64,000 bases of DNA from Mugil cephalus (taxonomy: Eukaryota; Chordata; Actinopteri; Mugiliformes; Mugilidae), in assembly GCF_022458985.1 (NCBI RefSeq), contig NC_061790.1, forward strand, positions 19,510,397 to 19,574,396, given 5' to 3'. Below the pieces are notes generated by a model. The model made no database searches. It saw only the letters and a list, made by a program, of their open reading frames with translations, and was not told the DNA's origin. Position 1 is the stretch's first letter; each line of letters begins with the position of its first letter. This document shows positions 13,301-27,612 of this stretch, one piece after another. The translations under genes and the position numbers were made by a program.

Positions 13301-14989
13301 AAGGCCTTGGATTCCTGTCAAATAAGGAGATTGTTGTTATGAAAACCAATTAAACAATGATGAGTCATGACAGGACAGTTTTTTAACATTCATTTAAAAA
13401 ATGCCACTCAAAGCACATTTCAGAGAAGCAGCCTGAGTTAAAAGACTTTGATTGAATTCCACATAATGTCCACTGTCCCTGAAGGATTTTTCTGTGCACA
13501 GTTATGCACTTACTTTTTTGTTACGTTATTTTTATATATATATATCTACTGTTTATTTTTTTTTATTTTTATTTTTTTACATCACAAAAAAATGCTGCTT
13601 TAAAAGGGGTTGTGTAAGACTGTGTCAGATTGGTCCCAATGCGAGTGCCCCTGCATGAACAATCACACAGATACAGCCTGTTAGACAGATGGTGGTAGTC
13701 GAGAGCCAGAGAAAGAGCACTGTCTTTCTTAAAGATGGGGGCTTAGTGGGATATGGAGAGGAAGGCTCGGAGGGAGGACTGATGAGCTATACCTGAGCCT
13801 CTTGTTCCAAAAGGGGGTCTCTTATTTTTCTGCCAAGAAGACAAGGACACCTCTCCTCTGGTAAACTGACACGGTGCAGGGTCTTTGTCTGAGTGTGTAA
13901 GGCAGGCTGGTGGAGCACCTTGAGCACTCAGCCTGCAAGGTGACAGCCGGCAATGTGATCCTCCATCTATGCTCTGTGTATGGAATCTCAAAAATCCGAC
14001 ACAGTTAGAAGTGAATCCTCCTGCTAATTAAAGGAACGCACAGGGCTGTCTCACCCAACAGTGGTGAACAAACCACATTTTGGGATCTTACCTGAGTGTC
14101 TGGCCTGTCTGCCATGTTAACAAGCCCAGACATATTAATTGGTTTGATCATTTCTTTAGGCAAAAGCGGGCAGCCCAAACACAATCACGTCGTGTCTTAA
14201 ACAGTTCAGAGATGAGGTCGTGTCCTCCCCAGTGTCTGGCCTGTGCTGTAAGCTGCGCTGGCAGAGGATTAGACATACACTATCTGATTTAATCCAGTGT
14301 CAGGAGGTTTACTTACCCACAGCTCAGAACCAGGAAAGTCTGAGCTTCTGCTGTCACCGAGTGTGACACTTTCCATACATTCACAATTCTCTCAACAACA
14401 CAAGCGGAATCCGTGACCAGTGCCAACTACTTCTTGTCTCTTCGCACTTTTGTCACTGATTTTACTTCATAAGAAATGAGTAGAAAGACATACAAAATTG
14501 GAATATAAATGTAAATTGTTTAAAAAGAAACACCACTTACTGGTACTTGCTTCTGTATGTTATAGAGTTGTTGTCACCGCATTGTTAGCAAGGTAACAAC
14601 AAAGGGTACCATCCTTTTCTCAGTGTAATACATCTCTAATGAAAGCTGCGTTCAGATATATAGACTGTTATTCTGTCTGATGGCTTAGTAAGCTACTCAA
14701 TAATTACTTTAGCTGTCTGTGTACAAGACTTTCCTTTCCTTTCTTCCTCGAGTCTTACCCCGCTGTTGGCCTCTGTCCCCCCTGTACATTTCCTGTCATC
14801 TCCTCCAGAAAAACAGCTTAAGCCACAACAGCATCCTGACAGGGCTCAGTACAGTGGCTGTTTCATGTCTCTCAGAGCTGTGACTCATGCTCCTTATTGT
14901 TTGTCCGAGCACATAGAGGTTAATGTCAGGTTACTCAGCAGATCTGATGTTAAAGCATCAGCTGCTGTCTCCAGTGGAGATGGAGTATC

Positions 14990-15015
14990 TTTTTTTTTTT
15001 TTTTTTTTTTTTTTT
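14990..15015. repeat. poly(T) tract
   Basis: 26 consecutive T bases in the bach2 intron. It splits two overlapping chance frames. Confidence 0.9.
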
Positions 15016-16509
15016 CCTGGAGGGGGAAACTCTTCATTGTCATGCCATGCCGCGTCCTTATTAGCATGCATTACATGCAGGAATTCACTGGGGTACATTT
15101 GCATAAATTAGCCCTCTCCTCTGTGAAGACGAAAGGCCAGTGGAAGAGAATAGCACTTAGTGAGGGCAGAGGGAGAGTGGTGTAGCATTGCTCAGCTTGT
15201 TTATGAAAGAATATTTGGCAGACTTCATTCAAGTGTCATGCGTATTGTCTGCGCGTCACTGCCTTTAGTATCTACCCAGTCATGGTATTGGCCGTGCACT
15301 CCAGACACTGAGTGGGACTGTTATCCTAACATGGCCCGAATCTGTCATGCTGATGAATTTGTCTCTTTGTCTTAACTCATACAGTAAGTGTGGCTAACAG
15401 CTGAAATGTTTCAACGCCATTGCAGTCAGCTAATGACCAGGAAGCAGTCTGTGTATCCTCCCTGGCCTCCTCTTCTTCCTTTAACATTTAGTTTCCTGCG
15501 GCCATCACCCTTCCTCTCATTTTCCTTCGTGCTCCGTCCATCCTCCTCCTTTATTTACCCCCTCCCTCCGTCCATCCTGCATCGCTCCCTTTAGGCTTCC
15601 CTTCATTAGGGCTGCTGTGCTGGTTGTAACAGTGGAGTAATCACATATGGTGCAGGGCACACATAAAGATGCGCTCCCGCAGGCAGCAGCTGCTGATACT
15701 AGCTGAAAATAGATCCCTGGTACGCTCAGCACTTTTCCTCCAGCAGCTTTGCTGTTTATCAGCAGCTCTGGAAGCAACAAGCCGGCCGCTAGGCCACATT
15801 TAAGCTGCCACTGCCACACCGTAACAGTCAGTATTATAGGAGTGCGTGTAGTCTGCTTGGAGGTTTGTGTTCTGTTCTTTTTTTCCCCTTTAATGAGAGT
15901 AGAACTCATCTTACCATATTTGTCGCTGCTTTGGACAGTATCGTCACACGGAATACAATGCACTGGATCAACGCCTGCGAAAACGGAGGAGACATGGAAG
16001 GAAATTAGATTTTCCACTGTTTATTCCATGTTTTTAAATCATGAATCTGCTCATAACAACAAAAAGTCAGTGTGTAGTGTGTGTCTGGGTGTGTGTGTGG
16101 TAAGATCCTCTCCTTTCTGTGCTTTCTATGCTCAGACAGAAGAAAGAAAAATGCAATATTAAAGAGAAACTACAGATTTCCTCAAAATGAAAATAAAAAA
16201 GGAAAAAAATGAAAGTCAGGATATTGCTCCCTCTGCTATACAGTTTCTGGGTGTGTAATAGCAAATTATAGCGGTACTCCTTCCATGCAGAAATATGAAT
16301 ACTGTCATCTTTAACTTAGTAATATGATTGGGAAGATTAAAGATCAGTCTGCTGTACAGAAATCTGTGTGCACATGTCCATATTTGTGATCAGTGCTGCA
16401 TCAGTAGTGCAGTGGATGTGCTGTGCTCATCACTAAAGCAGATAGTCTAGTCAAAGCCTGTGTCCTCCCCCCAATCTGTCACACTCAGACATGCTCACTC
16501 TATAGCAAA

Positions 16510-16513
16510 GGCA

Positions 16514-16544
<31 letters not shown>
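16510..16544. repeat. (CA)n microsatellite
   Basis: About 16 CA units in the bach2 intron. Confidence 0.9.
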
Positions 16545-19477
16545 CATCCCCCCTCACAGATATGGAGTCAGCAGCTTCCTCCTAACAATGACTGATGTGC
16601 GCGATGCTGCTGGTCTGTTAGTCAGAGTGTACTGCAAGGTGCTTTACACCAGAGGACAAAGATGAGACGATATACATCATCAATACTTGGCTTTCTGTGA
16701 TTATATCACATCAACAGAGAAACTCAGCACATGCATCATTGAAATTAACATCAGAATTAAGACAGAAGTCAGCCACACACAGTGTGACCACATCCACTCA
16801 AGGATGTGTTACTTTACTTCATGCGGCTTGGTCACTGCAGCTTTTGAGAGCTTTTCATAAATAAACAACTACAGCATTAAGTGAGAAACACACATTTATT
16901 TACAGCTTTGACATGGCTTTGAATGAACAGTGGTTCATCGAATACACATATGTGCAACTGAGGGGACAGTAGAATGGGTGATAGGTGGAATTAATAAGAA
17001 ACAGATTTGCAGCACCACATTGAAGGAGTGGTAAACAAATGCAAAGGCCCTCGTACCATAGCAATTGTGACATATGATTATATCAGACCACGAATAAAAC
17101 ACCAAATGAAAGAATATCTTCTGGTAGAATGCTCTTCAGTGGAACTCCTCACATTAGGAATCATAAATCTAATCCATTAATGTCATAAAAGCATTTGATC
17201 TTATGACATAAATCTCATAACTGCTTTCTAAAGGAAATCTTTCTGTTAATGTAGCCATAGTTAGCAAGTACCAATCAGTATACTTAATCTAATGTCTGTC
17301 ACTTCCTCCTTTTTTTCCATGGAACATGGGGGTTATAGTAATATTTGTGTCTATTATGTGATTGATTACTTTTTAGACCTATAAATTAAATGATAAATGT
17401 AGGAGTGGGATTAAATGGATAGGCTAACCTGTATATGCTAGTAAATACGGAACATATGTATATAACACAATAACATGTAGATGCTAAGTCCCAAAGGTTT
17501 GATAATGTCTGGAAATAATATTCACACAAAGCATACCTAAACTCCTAATTAAAGTGAAAGGATATTAAAAATAATAATATTATGTGAATTCTGTCAAATA
17601 CAGGCACAGATGTGAATGAATATTTCTTTAGATAGAGATACATTTAAAAAAACAAAAAGAAAGAATAAAAGAAGCAAACTAATACTCACATATTCATCTC
17701 CCAGAAAATCTAAATGGCGTTCTACTTTAAATACATTCTTAGACTCACTCTGATGACCTCAAGCTATTTTTTGTCACCGACATATTTGTGTTTCCACATG
17801 CTAACTGCTTAGTTGTTTGTCCAGGCGGAAAAATCCGCAGAGCAAATCCTGTGGTTTTGGAAGCTTGGTCACCTAGGAGGGAAAATCCTGCTTTACTGTG
17901 TGACTGGCAGAGACTGCTGGACCTTTGGAAGTTTGCTGCAGTGCTGAGACACTGGATATTTAGGGTGATTTATCTCGTTTCCCCATACAAAGGCAGCGAC
18001 ACAATCTGTAAACAGTGGGCTCATTAAAACCTCATTGTGCTGCTCTTCCCCTACATCTGCAACCCTCTGTTAAGTCTTGTAAGGAAGGCTTTACATCATT
18101 CAGCCACTGAAAAGGTGCATTGTAGACAAACAATGCCAGTTCCAAAGTGAATCCATTGTAATTGCATCTGTGAGCGCACTCTGTGTGTAGTTTAATCCCA
18201 TTCCCCAGGTGCACATTAAACACATTAATATGTTTGTCGCCAGAGAGAAGCAGGATAAAGCTGCAGGGACTGGTTGCTAGAGCCTGAGTAAGGTGATGAA
18301 CGCAGGCGAGACAGAGACAAACTTCCTATTAAAGTCAGCTACTCAGACGTTTTTCTCCATGTCAGTTTGCTCAGTGACAACAGCAGCAGAGGGCAGTCTC
18401 GACTTCTGCAGGCTCAGGAGTTTACCTAATTATCTGGCATTAAGTCTAAATGGAAGGCTTCCCTCTATCATCCCGCGCCACATGGCCACAACAGGGATAA
18501 GCTGCAGTCTTACAAACCATTAGGCTTACAAGCACTTGACCTGAGGTTGCAAAGCATTGACACAGAAAGTGAGGGTGCATATGCCCCAGTCAGAGCCATT
18601 ACAATACAAGTTCATGGGTAAGCAAAGACATTTTTTGACAGAAACTCCTAAGTTTTTTAGGATCTGGCTCTCAAACATCAACATTTTGTTCACAGAAGCA
18701 GCTTGCAGTTAACCAGCAAGTGCCAAAAGCTGGAACAGTATATGTGGTCCTGTTACTAATCTTGTTTACTCATTATGTAAGCAAACAGTTCCAGATTTAA
18801 ATCACCATTTTTCAGATTTGCAACACTTTATATGGCATTTAAAGAACACTTAACTCAAAAAATTTGACTTCTGTTGTTAAAGCTTGGGTTATAGCGCAAC
18901 TTCACTGCTGTAGATGCACTCGAGGAACAGTTTTCTTTTGGTTCTATGTGTATGTATATATTATGTGTTATATCTGTATGTATGTAAAATACTAAGTGTT
19001 CTTTGTGTTTTGTTTCAAAAAAGTATTAGTTAAGAATTTGTAATAAAGCCTTTGGAACTGTGCAGGGCATAAGATGCACGCTGTTTGTCATTGCCAAAAT
19101 TGTAACTGATCATAAATGAACACCTGCAGTTAAACATTTTACCTCAAGTAAACAGGGGTTTTGCAATACTGTGCAGTGATAAGACTCAGTATTGGCAAAA
19201 CCACGTATATGACCACAGAGCAGACAGTGGTGCACTGCTGGAATGTCTCACAGGTTGCTGTTATGAACATGGTCAGGGCAGACTGCATCCTCAGAGCACT
19301 AGTTCTTATTTACTGCTGTACAGAATGGTCAGGTCTGACCTGATAAAAAGATTAACCAGTACTTTACAGTGTTTGTTTATGGATGGTGGAGCTGTCGGCT
19401 TGTCTCACCACACTCCGAGTGTTCTGAACAATGGCTGTGCTGATGGTAATGCTGGCAATTTCCCTGTTTTTTTGCAG

Positions 19478-20989
19478 GTCACTGCCAGGGGATTCGCCCC
19501 ATTGTTGCAGTTTGCCTACACTGCTAAGCTGTTACTCAGCAGAGAAAACATCCAGGAGGTCATCCGCTGTGCTGAATTCCTGCGCATGCACAACCTTGAG
19601 GACTCATGCTTTCGCTTCCTGGAAGCTCAGCTGCGTAGTGAGGAGGACAGCGTGCTGCTTTGCCACAAGGTGGTGACAGAGGCAAACAACTCAGAGGATG
19701 AGAGTATGCAGTCAGAGGTAGAAAGGCCCTCATCCCCCAGGGCACGGCATTGTGCAGATGCCTTCACCTCCTTTCGATGCCCTGATGATGATCGGCTAGC
19801 AATGGCAATGCCCAGTAACTTCACAGATGGCCGGCTCGACTTTGATCGACACGGAGCGTCAGACCTGCCGCGATGCCCCAAGTACAGGAAATACCAGTGG
19901 GCTTGCAACAAGCACAATAATGACACCTCCTCAAATACCAGTACCTCAGGTTTTCCAAGCACATTAAAGGAGAGCGTTGTTAGTGGGGCAGTGCCAGGTC
20001 AGGGTAGGCTGCCTTTGGCACAGATCAAAGTTGAACCACAGGCAGACGAAGAGGCCATTTCATTGTGCCTGTCAGGGGATGAGCAGGATGTCAGGGATAA
20101 GGACAGCGTGACAGCCATGGAAATGGATAACCCCATATCTGTGGAAAGAACCAAGAGAACCAAGTCCCCTACCTGTCTCCGAACCTTATTCAAGAAAGGG
20201 GTGGACCTCCCCAGTCTGCCCAACACATCACAGCAGCTATTCGCTAACAGACTTGTCTGCACCCAGGACAAAGGAAACTCTCAGGGAGATCATAAAAAAG
20301 ACTTCAGGCCTTTCACTGGGGAGCAGGGTCAGTCTGTTTCATCCCCAAAGGAGGTGGATGCTTACCCTGCAGGGCTGTCCCTCAAATCTGCTTCCTGTGA
20401 TGGAGTCTGCAAACAGGAAGTTGAGATAGACCGGCGTAGTGTCATATTTTCTTCAGGGGCCTGCAACCGTCTGGGAACGCCAGCGCATTCCTACCCTGGT
20501 GGGAACTCTTTGGAGATGGAGCTTTCTGAGCACATGACAAAGGGTCTATGGGCTGGAGCTAGTCAGTCCCTCCCCACCTCCCAGACCTATTCTCCCAGCA
20601 CCACTTCCTCTGAGCCTTCAGTCCTGTGCCGCCCACGGCCCAACACCAGCTGCCCAGTGCCAATCAAAGTATGCCCACGCTCACCGCCTTGTGAGACACG
20701 CACCAGGACTTCCAGCTCCTGCTCCTCGTACTCCTATGCGGAGGACGGCAGCGGAGGCTCTCCCTGCAGCTTGCCCCAGTTTGAGTTCTCCTCATCACCA
20801 TGCTCCAACGTGGCACGCTGCCTCAATGTGGACCAGCAAGAGCAAAGTGTGGGAGGGGATGCCCTTTTTAACCAGGTGCGGCCCAAGATCAAATGTGAGC
20901 AGTCCTATGGCACCAACTCCAGCGATGAGTCAGGCTCTTTCTCAGAGGGAGACAGCGAGTCTTGCAATGTGCAGGACCGAGGGCCAGAG
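19478..20989 (+). CDS. bach2: bach2 coding exon 2 (rest of BTB, central repression and CP-motif region)
   Basis: This exon encodes residues 82-585. It begins VTARGFAPLLQFAYTAKLLL, completing the BTB domain (to about residue 130), and continues through the long, poorly ordered central region. Blocks matching vertebrate BACH2 include the KYRKYQWAC stretch, ISLCLSGDEQD, a DRRSVIFSS block, RPNTSCPVPIKVCPRSPP with TRTSSSCSSYSYAEDGSGGS, and IKCEQSYGTNSSDESGSFSE. Cys-Pro dipeptides, the haem-responsive motifs of the BACH family, occur as RCPD, RCPK, SCPV and VCPR here and YCPV in exon 4. An open frame runs upstream to 19325, but those residues are intron; the acceptor AG is at 19476-19477. The donor GTGAGT follows E585 in phase 0. 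Confidence 0.97.
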
Positions 20990-23900
20990 GTGAGTGTAAA
21001 ACACTGTCCTTCACTTGTAATGCACAATGTAGCCGTCACATGCAATTCCAGCATGGCTAATTATATTGCAATGGCCTGCTCTCCAGGTCTGCATTAGCAG
21101 TCATTAAATCATCATGTAATTGAAGCAGGAGTGTTCAGTACAAGATTTACAGCACCGCCAAAGGGCACAGATGTGCTTTGATATCATTAATCTGTTTTAT
21201 GCACTGCTGGAGATCTGTGTAATGAGTCTGAATATGAGAGCCCAAATGCACTAGAACATTCCAAAAGCAGGAAGCTACGGTGATTGGGATGTTTTTACGA
21301 CTGTGAATGATCATCTTTGTTGAGAATAGTATGTGCAAGAGAGATAGGCACGGTAGTTGATTGAAGAGTCAGGATTCTCTCAGGGTGGAATGGTTCTTTG
21401 AAGTTATTCCCTGTGTCCCTCTGCCACTGCCAACTAGGTTTCATTTATTTAATCCCAGCAGAAACATTGACATACATCCATGTCCATAAATATGCAAATG
21501 CTAATTCCCGGTGTAACCGACCCGGCCTGTGTATGTGGCATGTCACAAAGGTATCACAATCAAGACCTTAGAGTAGCAACATGGTATGGCTGTACAGTTT
21601 TAATGAGCAATGGATGCAGTGAGTTCCACTTGAGTGGACGAGAGGTTCCGCATGGTCTCATGATGAAACTATACCACAGCTCCACAGTGCTGACAAGGAT
21701 AAATAGCAATCCTCTAATCATCCTCCACTAAGCCACCTGGGCAGACGTCCTCCAAGCTGCAGACTAGACGACTGTTGTTGTTTACCAGGTAAAGATCAGT
21801 GAGGGACCTTCTCAATTCTCAGGTGGAGCAGATGCAATAATCTCAAAATGAGCAGATATCCCAGCTGAGGAAAAGACAATAAAATCTGTTCACGAAAAAC
21901 GACTTTGCTTGCCATTAGCAGCGTTTGTTCAGGTTAATGATTACAGTAGAATGTCCATCGACATCTGTTTCACTGACACATGCTCTTGCCTTCAGGTGCA
22001 AGACTCGCTTCCCCAGAATGTCTGTCTACAAACGAGCACTCTTATTTCTGGCTGGAGTTTGCTCTTGTATGTCTTCTCCAAACTGTGACATCATATGTTG
22101 GCTATTGCTTAGCTTGAACTTAAATCCTTTTGTCTTGAGGAGGCTCCATGTTGCCACCAGAGCCATCTTGACTCTTGTGATATTACATTCAGTGATGTTT
22201 GCTTGAGGTGTAGGGAGAATTATTTTTGATGAGCAAGGGAGGGCTGCTCTGAGTGCATGGGGGGAGCAAAAAAGAAGAAGAAAAAAAAGAGAAAGTGGTG
22301 TGTTGCCATGGTGACCGTATTCACACAGCTAGTCAGTGTGTTGCAAGAGTTGGAACTACATGACAGGATTCTGCTTTTCTGTGGAAAGAATGCAGTTCCG
22401 CTGCATGAACAGAACAGCGAGATAAAGAGGCTCAGTAGTAATGTGTAATTATTACCTTCACAGCCACACAACACACCTCACCGTCAGATTTATGTGCCCA
22501 TGAAGGGCTTGCTGAATGTGCCACTGTAAATTATCTAGCACTAGGACTGATTTACAGTGCTGAGCTATCAACTGGGAGAGCAGCCTAAAAATGACATGAC
22601 ACAAGTCAGTTCTCTTTGTCATTTCTTTGTGTGGGTATGATTATAAATGCACGTGTCACCTACTGATAGTATATCCTCTGTCGAATCTCTTTGACTCACA
22701 CAGGGTTATTTGTAGGCTTGCCCTTCATTATCATAGACTACTGATAAGATTTTTCGTTAATGAATGTTTGCCTGATCTGTGTGTTGTGTATATTATTGCT
22801 TAAAGTGGAAGTCGCAGAGAGTTAAGTTCAGTTTAGGCTTACTTCTCTTTGGCTTTTATGTGGTGAAAAAAATGCTCCCTCATGCTTTCTGAGGCGGTCT
22901 CTTTTTTTTCTGCCAGACCTTCTATGTATTTCGGTCATCCAAACAAACACAGTGATAAAGCTGTCCTCACTGTGTTTGCACAGCAAACAGCAGAAGGGAA
23001 GAAGCAGGTTGGGTAAAAATAGCTGCAGCCCAGGACTGGACACAATGAATCGCGATGAGGAAGGAAGTTGTTAAAGTGCAGGCCAGTGTGACTGAAGCAC
23101 CGTTGTTTAAGGTAGCCAAAAATCATCTGAGGCCTCTGGGCGGCCCCTGCCCTGTGGTTACAAGCTGTCGTTGTCATGAGCCACTTCTTTGTAGAAGACT
23201 ATCAGCATTTTCATGGATGAAGTTAATGCATTGTTTTTGTACAAATTAGAAAGTTGACGGGTCAGGGGACTGTCACACTGTGGCAAAAAAAAAAAAAAAA
23301 TGGCTGCTGACTCTACAGTGGTATGTTTATGACTACAATTAAAGTCCTATGCAGCAGTGATGGGATTAAGTCACCCACTGAATTATGTTTAATTTATTAT
23401 AGTAAGAGAAGAGAAAAGGAAACTTTTAAATAATATTCCAACAAAATTATAAAATAAAAAGTTTAGGATGACACAATCAGTGCTCGCAAGCAACAGTGTT
23501 GTCTTTAACAGTATGCATTTTAGTCCTGGGGCCAACAGTTAGTGTAATATTGTTGTATAGGCCTATAAAAATACATGCATATGTACAGTATATCAGTCAA
23601 ATCCATCTCCATTTTGTTTACATCCACCTTCCCGTGATATGTGTGAGGAGGTGCATTCAATGCTCCCTGATTTGGCACAGTACTATAATACCCTGTAGTT
23701 TGGTTGTGCTATGTGAAATCAGGTTGCATGACACACTTGAGGTTGAGTTCTGAGCTCTTTCACATTTAACTGTTTGTAAAAACCTGATCCATTTACGAAA
23801 AATCTGAAGTATTTTGTCACTGAGGTTTTTCTGTTTCACAGTCTCGCAGCAGGACATTTGCTGCGGTGACACTATTGCACATATGCATATTTCCGCAAAC

Positions 23901-26632
23901 TATATATAGAATGTGACCAAAATATGGAAATGGGTAACCTAATAATAAAGAAAATGCTTGGTTGTGGTTAGTTTACCATTGCACATGGACAGAATTCTCA
24001 GTATGGTTATTATAAGTTTTTTATTTGTGTTATTGTGACTTCATGGCTTAATTTTTGTGTCAGTTATTTTACCTGACCAGCTGTGTTTTGTCAGCCCACT
24101 AAGTATTAGCATAAGACATACTGTTGTTGGCTCAGCACAGGCTTTTCAGTCATGTCTAGCCTAAATTCAATGGCTAATATAATATTCACAACAATATGAA
24201 TCCCATGAAAATTCCCATTCTAAGAACATTTCACATCTTCACCAACAGTGTCTCAATGTCTATTCCAGGGCTCAGTAAAAGGACAACTACAGGTTCCTCT
24301 TTGTTCACATGAGAACAAGATGGAGGACGGAAAACTAAAGATAAGCTCTACCTAAAATGTCCACTAGGGAGGAATTAAAACGCAAAATAAACTGGGATCA
24401 AAACATCTAGTAGTACATCAAGTATTCGTACATGACGCTGATCACATGTACTGTAATTCTATAATTACCTCATTAAAAGTAAATCCAATAGCAATAAGTC
24501 ATATTGACCACACTCTTTGACCACCACATTTAATAGATATTGTACGACTGATGTCACAGTGTCAGTGTCCCATAGTGTTTTAGCTCCTAAAACTCATTAA
24601 CTGTGTGCTTTTTAGAAAGCGCCTCAACAGCCTCGATTTACACTCTTTTGAAATGGATTCCCGGCTGAACCAGAAGACAGGTTTTGAGTCAGTAAGAAGA
24701 TCAGAGTGTGGAATTGCTCAGGCCTGGTCTTATTTTGTGCAGCCTGTCAACAATCCCACCTGAATGTGACAGCGCTGAAGAAGGGCTCGAGTGCCGACAC
24801 CTTGCAACCACCGACGATGAATCATGCATCTGTATGTGGCCGCATTAGTGCCTCAACCTGTCTCTTCTGTCCGCATGTGTCTGAGCTCCAGCGCCTGGTG
24901 GCCCCGTGGGCGTTGAGCTCATTCTATTGTGTAGTCTGGCCGCAGCGGTGAAAATATTGATCGCAGGGCATGTGGGAGGAATGAGGAAGCGGGCCTGATG
25001 CATGGCCACATGTTCTGTTTTGTTTTTTAAATCAAGTAGCACACAAAATAGAACGTGTGACAGGAAGTTAATATCAGTTCCTCTACCCTTGCAGACTGCT
25101 GGAGAACCTTTACTCTAGTCTAGATATGATGTGGCTATGGTCTTGAATCCGATGTGACATTCATGATGTCAGCTATGTGTAGCCATTTCTTTGTCATAGT
25201 GATAGTGTACGGATGTCTGGTGAAATCTTAGTAACTTTTGCCCTCTTCCATTCATCAGGCACTGTTGTTAATTTATTATTTTATAAGAATTATGGCTATG
25301 TTTATCACTGTTGGAACCAAATACATGTGATCAGAAATGGAAGTGAATGGGTATAGACTTGTTTTTCACACTGAAGGAGAATACCTCTCATAGAACACAG
25401 GGAAATGTTTGCCTGCTCCTCCTCCACCTTCATAATCTATATCTATAACAAGAGGAATGTGTATAACAAATGTACTATCGCTATCGTGAGAGTGTTATTT
25501 TGTAGGTAACCAAGCACACAGAGGGAGACTTGTTCAAACTGATCAACAAGAGTGCTGTTTACCAAAGAATTGAACTCAACTATATTTATTTAGTTTGACA
25601 AGAGCGCAAAAAATAATAAGATTCAGTGTTTCTTCATTGCTCTTAAAAGGCCTCTAGAGTATTTACTGCATTGCTCCAGAGTTCTTGGCAGAGTAGGACG
25701 AAGTCTGATTAAAGATGATTTTTTTTGTGCTCCTGTCTGTCTGCAAAGAAGAGGCTAGTGTTTGTAGTGCAGTATGCAGCAAACTGTACAGTACATGGGC
25801 CTGCAGGGCCAGCTGGGGCGCAGGAATTACTTTTTTTTTTTTTGCAGGGCTTTCCGTCATGTGGTAGTCCTGGAATCCCTGAGACATTTAGCTTCCAGCT
25901 ACCTTACAGTGGTACTCTGCAAAATTCTTGGTATGTTGATTTTGGCCGTGTCATTAAAGCTGGGCAGCCAGTGCTGTGGGGTTTTTGCACTCACATTCCC
26001 AGAAATACCTTTGCACTAAAACAGCGTGCCCACTACTGCAATGTTTGTTTGTTTTTTAGAACTAAATGTGAAGGAAGTTCACCGCGCATTTCCTGAATTT
26101 AACTGCCCATTTGTTCTTGTATATTAATATGATCAAGCACAGTGCTGCTGTCAGTAAATAAAAATCAAGACTATTTACATGATGCTCAATGTTTAAACAC
26201 AGTTAAAGTGTTTCATAACCTAGTACCAGGTTTATATTATTCATAATATTTCAGTGGGTGAGCAACAAAACAACATTTTGCTAACTATCTTTGCAACACT
26301 GGGGACAGTGCAGTTACCACTAAAGCTCTCAACATTATCCTTCGTATGGATCTGATTCCGGACATGCATTCATGCTGCTTTATAATCTTATTTACAAGCA
26401 CACAATATGGATTTAGTTCCCGTTATATCATGAAACCTGCATGTAGACCAGTGATCCCTCTCAGTCCTGGCCATCAACTGAGCCGTCCCAACCTCAGGTC
26501 TACACCTGTGCCCAGTCTCACTCACACAGCAAATATCAGCAAGTCTAGTCCTTACCTGAAACTACTAAGTAAAGAAATTGGCATGCAGCAGCTAATTACG
26601 CGACACAACAGTGCCAAGACCATGCCTTATGG

Positions 26633-26700
26633 TTAGATTAGATTAGATTAGATCAGATTCAACTTTATTGTCATTACACACGTACAGGTATGACTCTGTG
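26633..26700 (+). repeat. TTAGA short tandem repeat plus dispersed-repeat fragment
   Basis: Four to five TTAGA units run into a CAACTTTATTGTCATTACAC segment. That segment resembles the end of a repeat family I recognise as frequent in fish genomes. Family assignment is from memory only. Confidence 0.55.
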
Positions 26701-27512
26701 TCATCTAAAAACTTGATGAGCATACCATGCAGGAGACAGGTGGCAACTAGTTAGCAAAGAGGTTGCAATAATTTAACCTTAAAATCACAACAAAATCCTG
26801 ATGATTAACACACATTGTCTTCTGTTTAATCCATACACAAACAAAAGTGTAATCTAATCATTTGTGGTTAAAGTGCCTCCAGCTATAGTTCCATTATTGC
26901 TTGGGTATGGGTTAAATAAAGTAGACACATCCAGTTTATCCATGTGGTGTGTTCTCAGTGCAAACATAGCTTTGTTAGCTTTACTTGCTATTCTAGCCCT
27001 TACACTGAATTAGGCTAGCTATATCGAATTGAAGGTAGTGATATGAGACTGATCTTATCTATTCATGTCACTCTCAGGAATAAAGCAAATGAGTGATTAT
27101 CTTAAAACAAACAAACAAACAACGACAACAAAAAAATAGCTACATTCTCTGTGTGGGGCACATACTGCATCTATACGTTGGGCTATGGGTCAGAAACAGA
27201 AACATGCACGATTTCATTAGATGATATATTTTACTTTTTTTTTGTCTTGTCTTTTTTTTATTATATTGTAAAATTGTATGTGGACCCTTCAAAAAGAAAT
27301 TATATATTCTTATATAATTATATAATTAAACAGTGTTGCTGTTGGTCGTATTTTGAACCCTTGTCTGAGTGGGCGGTAGACATGCAAATACATGTGGGGA
27401 CAAAACAGACAAGAAGTTAGACATGTCTTTGACACATTTTTTAAATAAGACACATGCAAAAAGCACAAGCAAAAAAGTCTCTCATCACCCCTTTGCTTTG
27501 TCTGAGTTTATA

Positions 27513-27528
27513 TGTGTGTGCGTGTGTG

Positions 27529-27610
<82 letters not shown>
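27513..27610. repeat. (TG)n microsatellite, about 98 bp
   Basis: A nearly pure TG run with two early interruptions (CG and TT). It produces the Val-Cys repeat frames in this area, which are not genes. Confidence 0.95.

Positions 27611-27612
<2 letters not shown>

Larger units (their letters stand above)
9712..19477 (+). other. bach2: bach2 intron between coding exons 1 and 2
   Basis: A 9.8 kb intron with GT at its start and a TTTTTTTGCAG acceptor at its end. It contains a hAT-type element copy (about 10030-10337), a T-run at 14990-15015, a (CA)n microsatellite near 16510-16544, and AT-rich stretches around 11430-11650 and 17100-17700. The GC-richer stretch at 10560-10990 and the stretch at 12100-12420 look less repeat-like and could be conserved regulatory DNA, but I have no alignment to show it. 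No extra exon is visible. Confidence 0.85.

Noticed and set aside
15517..16017. 166-codon minus-strand frame in the bach2 intron
   Set aside because: No similarity recognised and no splice signals; overlaps another chance frame on the opposite strand.
19325..19477. N-terminal extension of the large bach2 frame
   Set aside because: These codons precede a clear TTTTTTTGCAG acceptor, and the frame must join exon 1 in phase 0 at 19478; they are intron.
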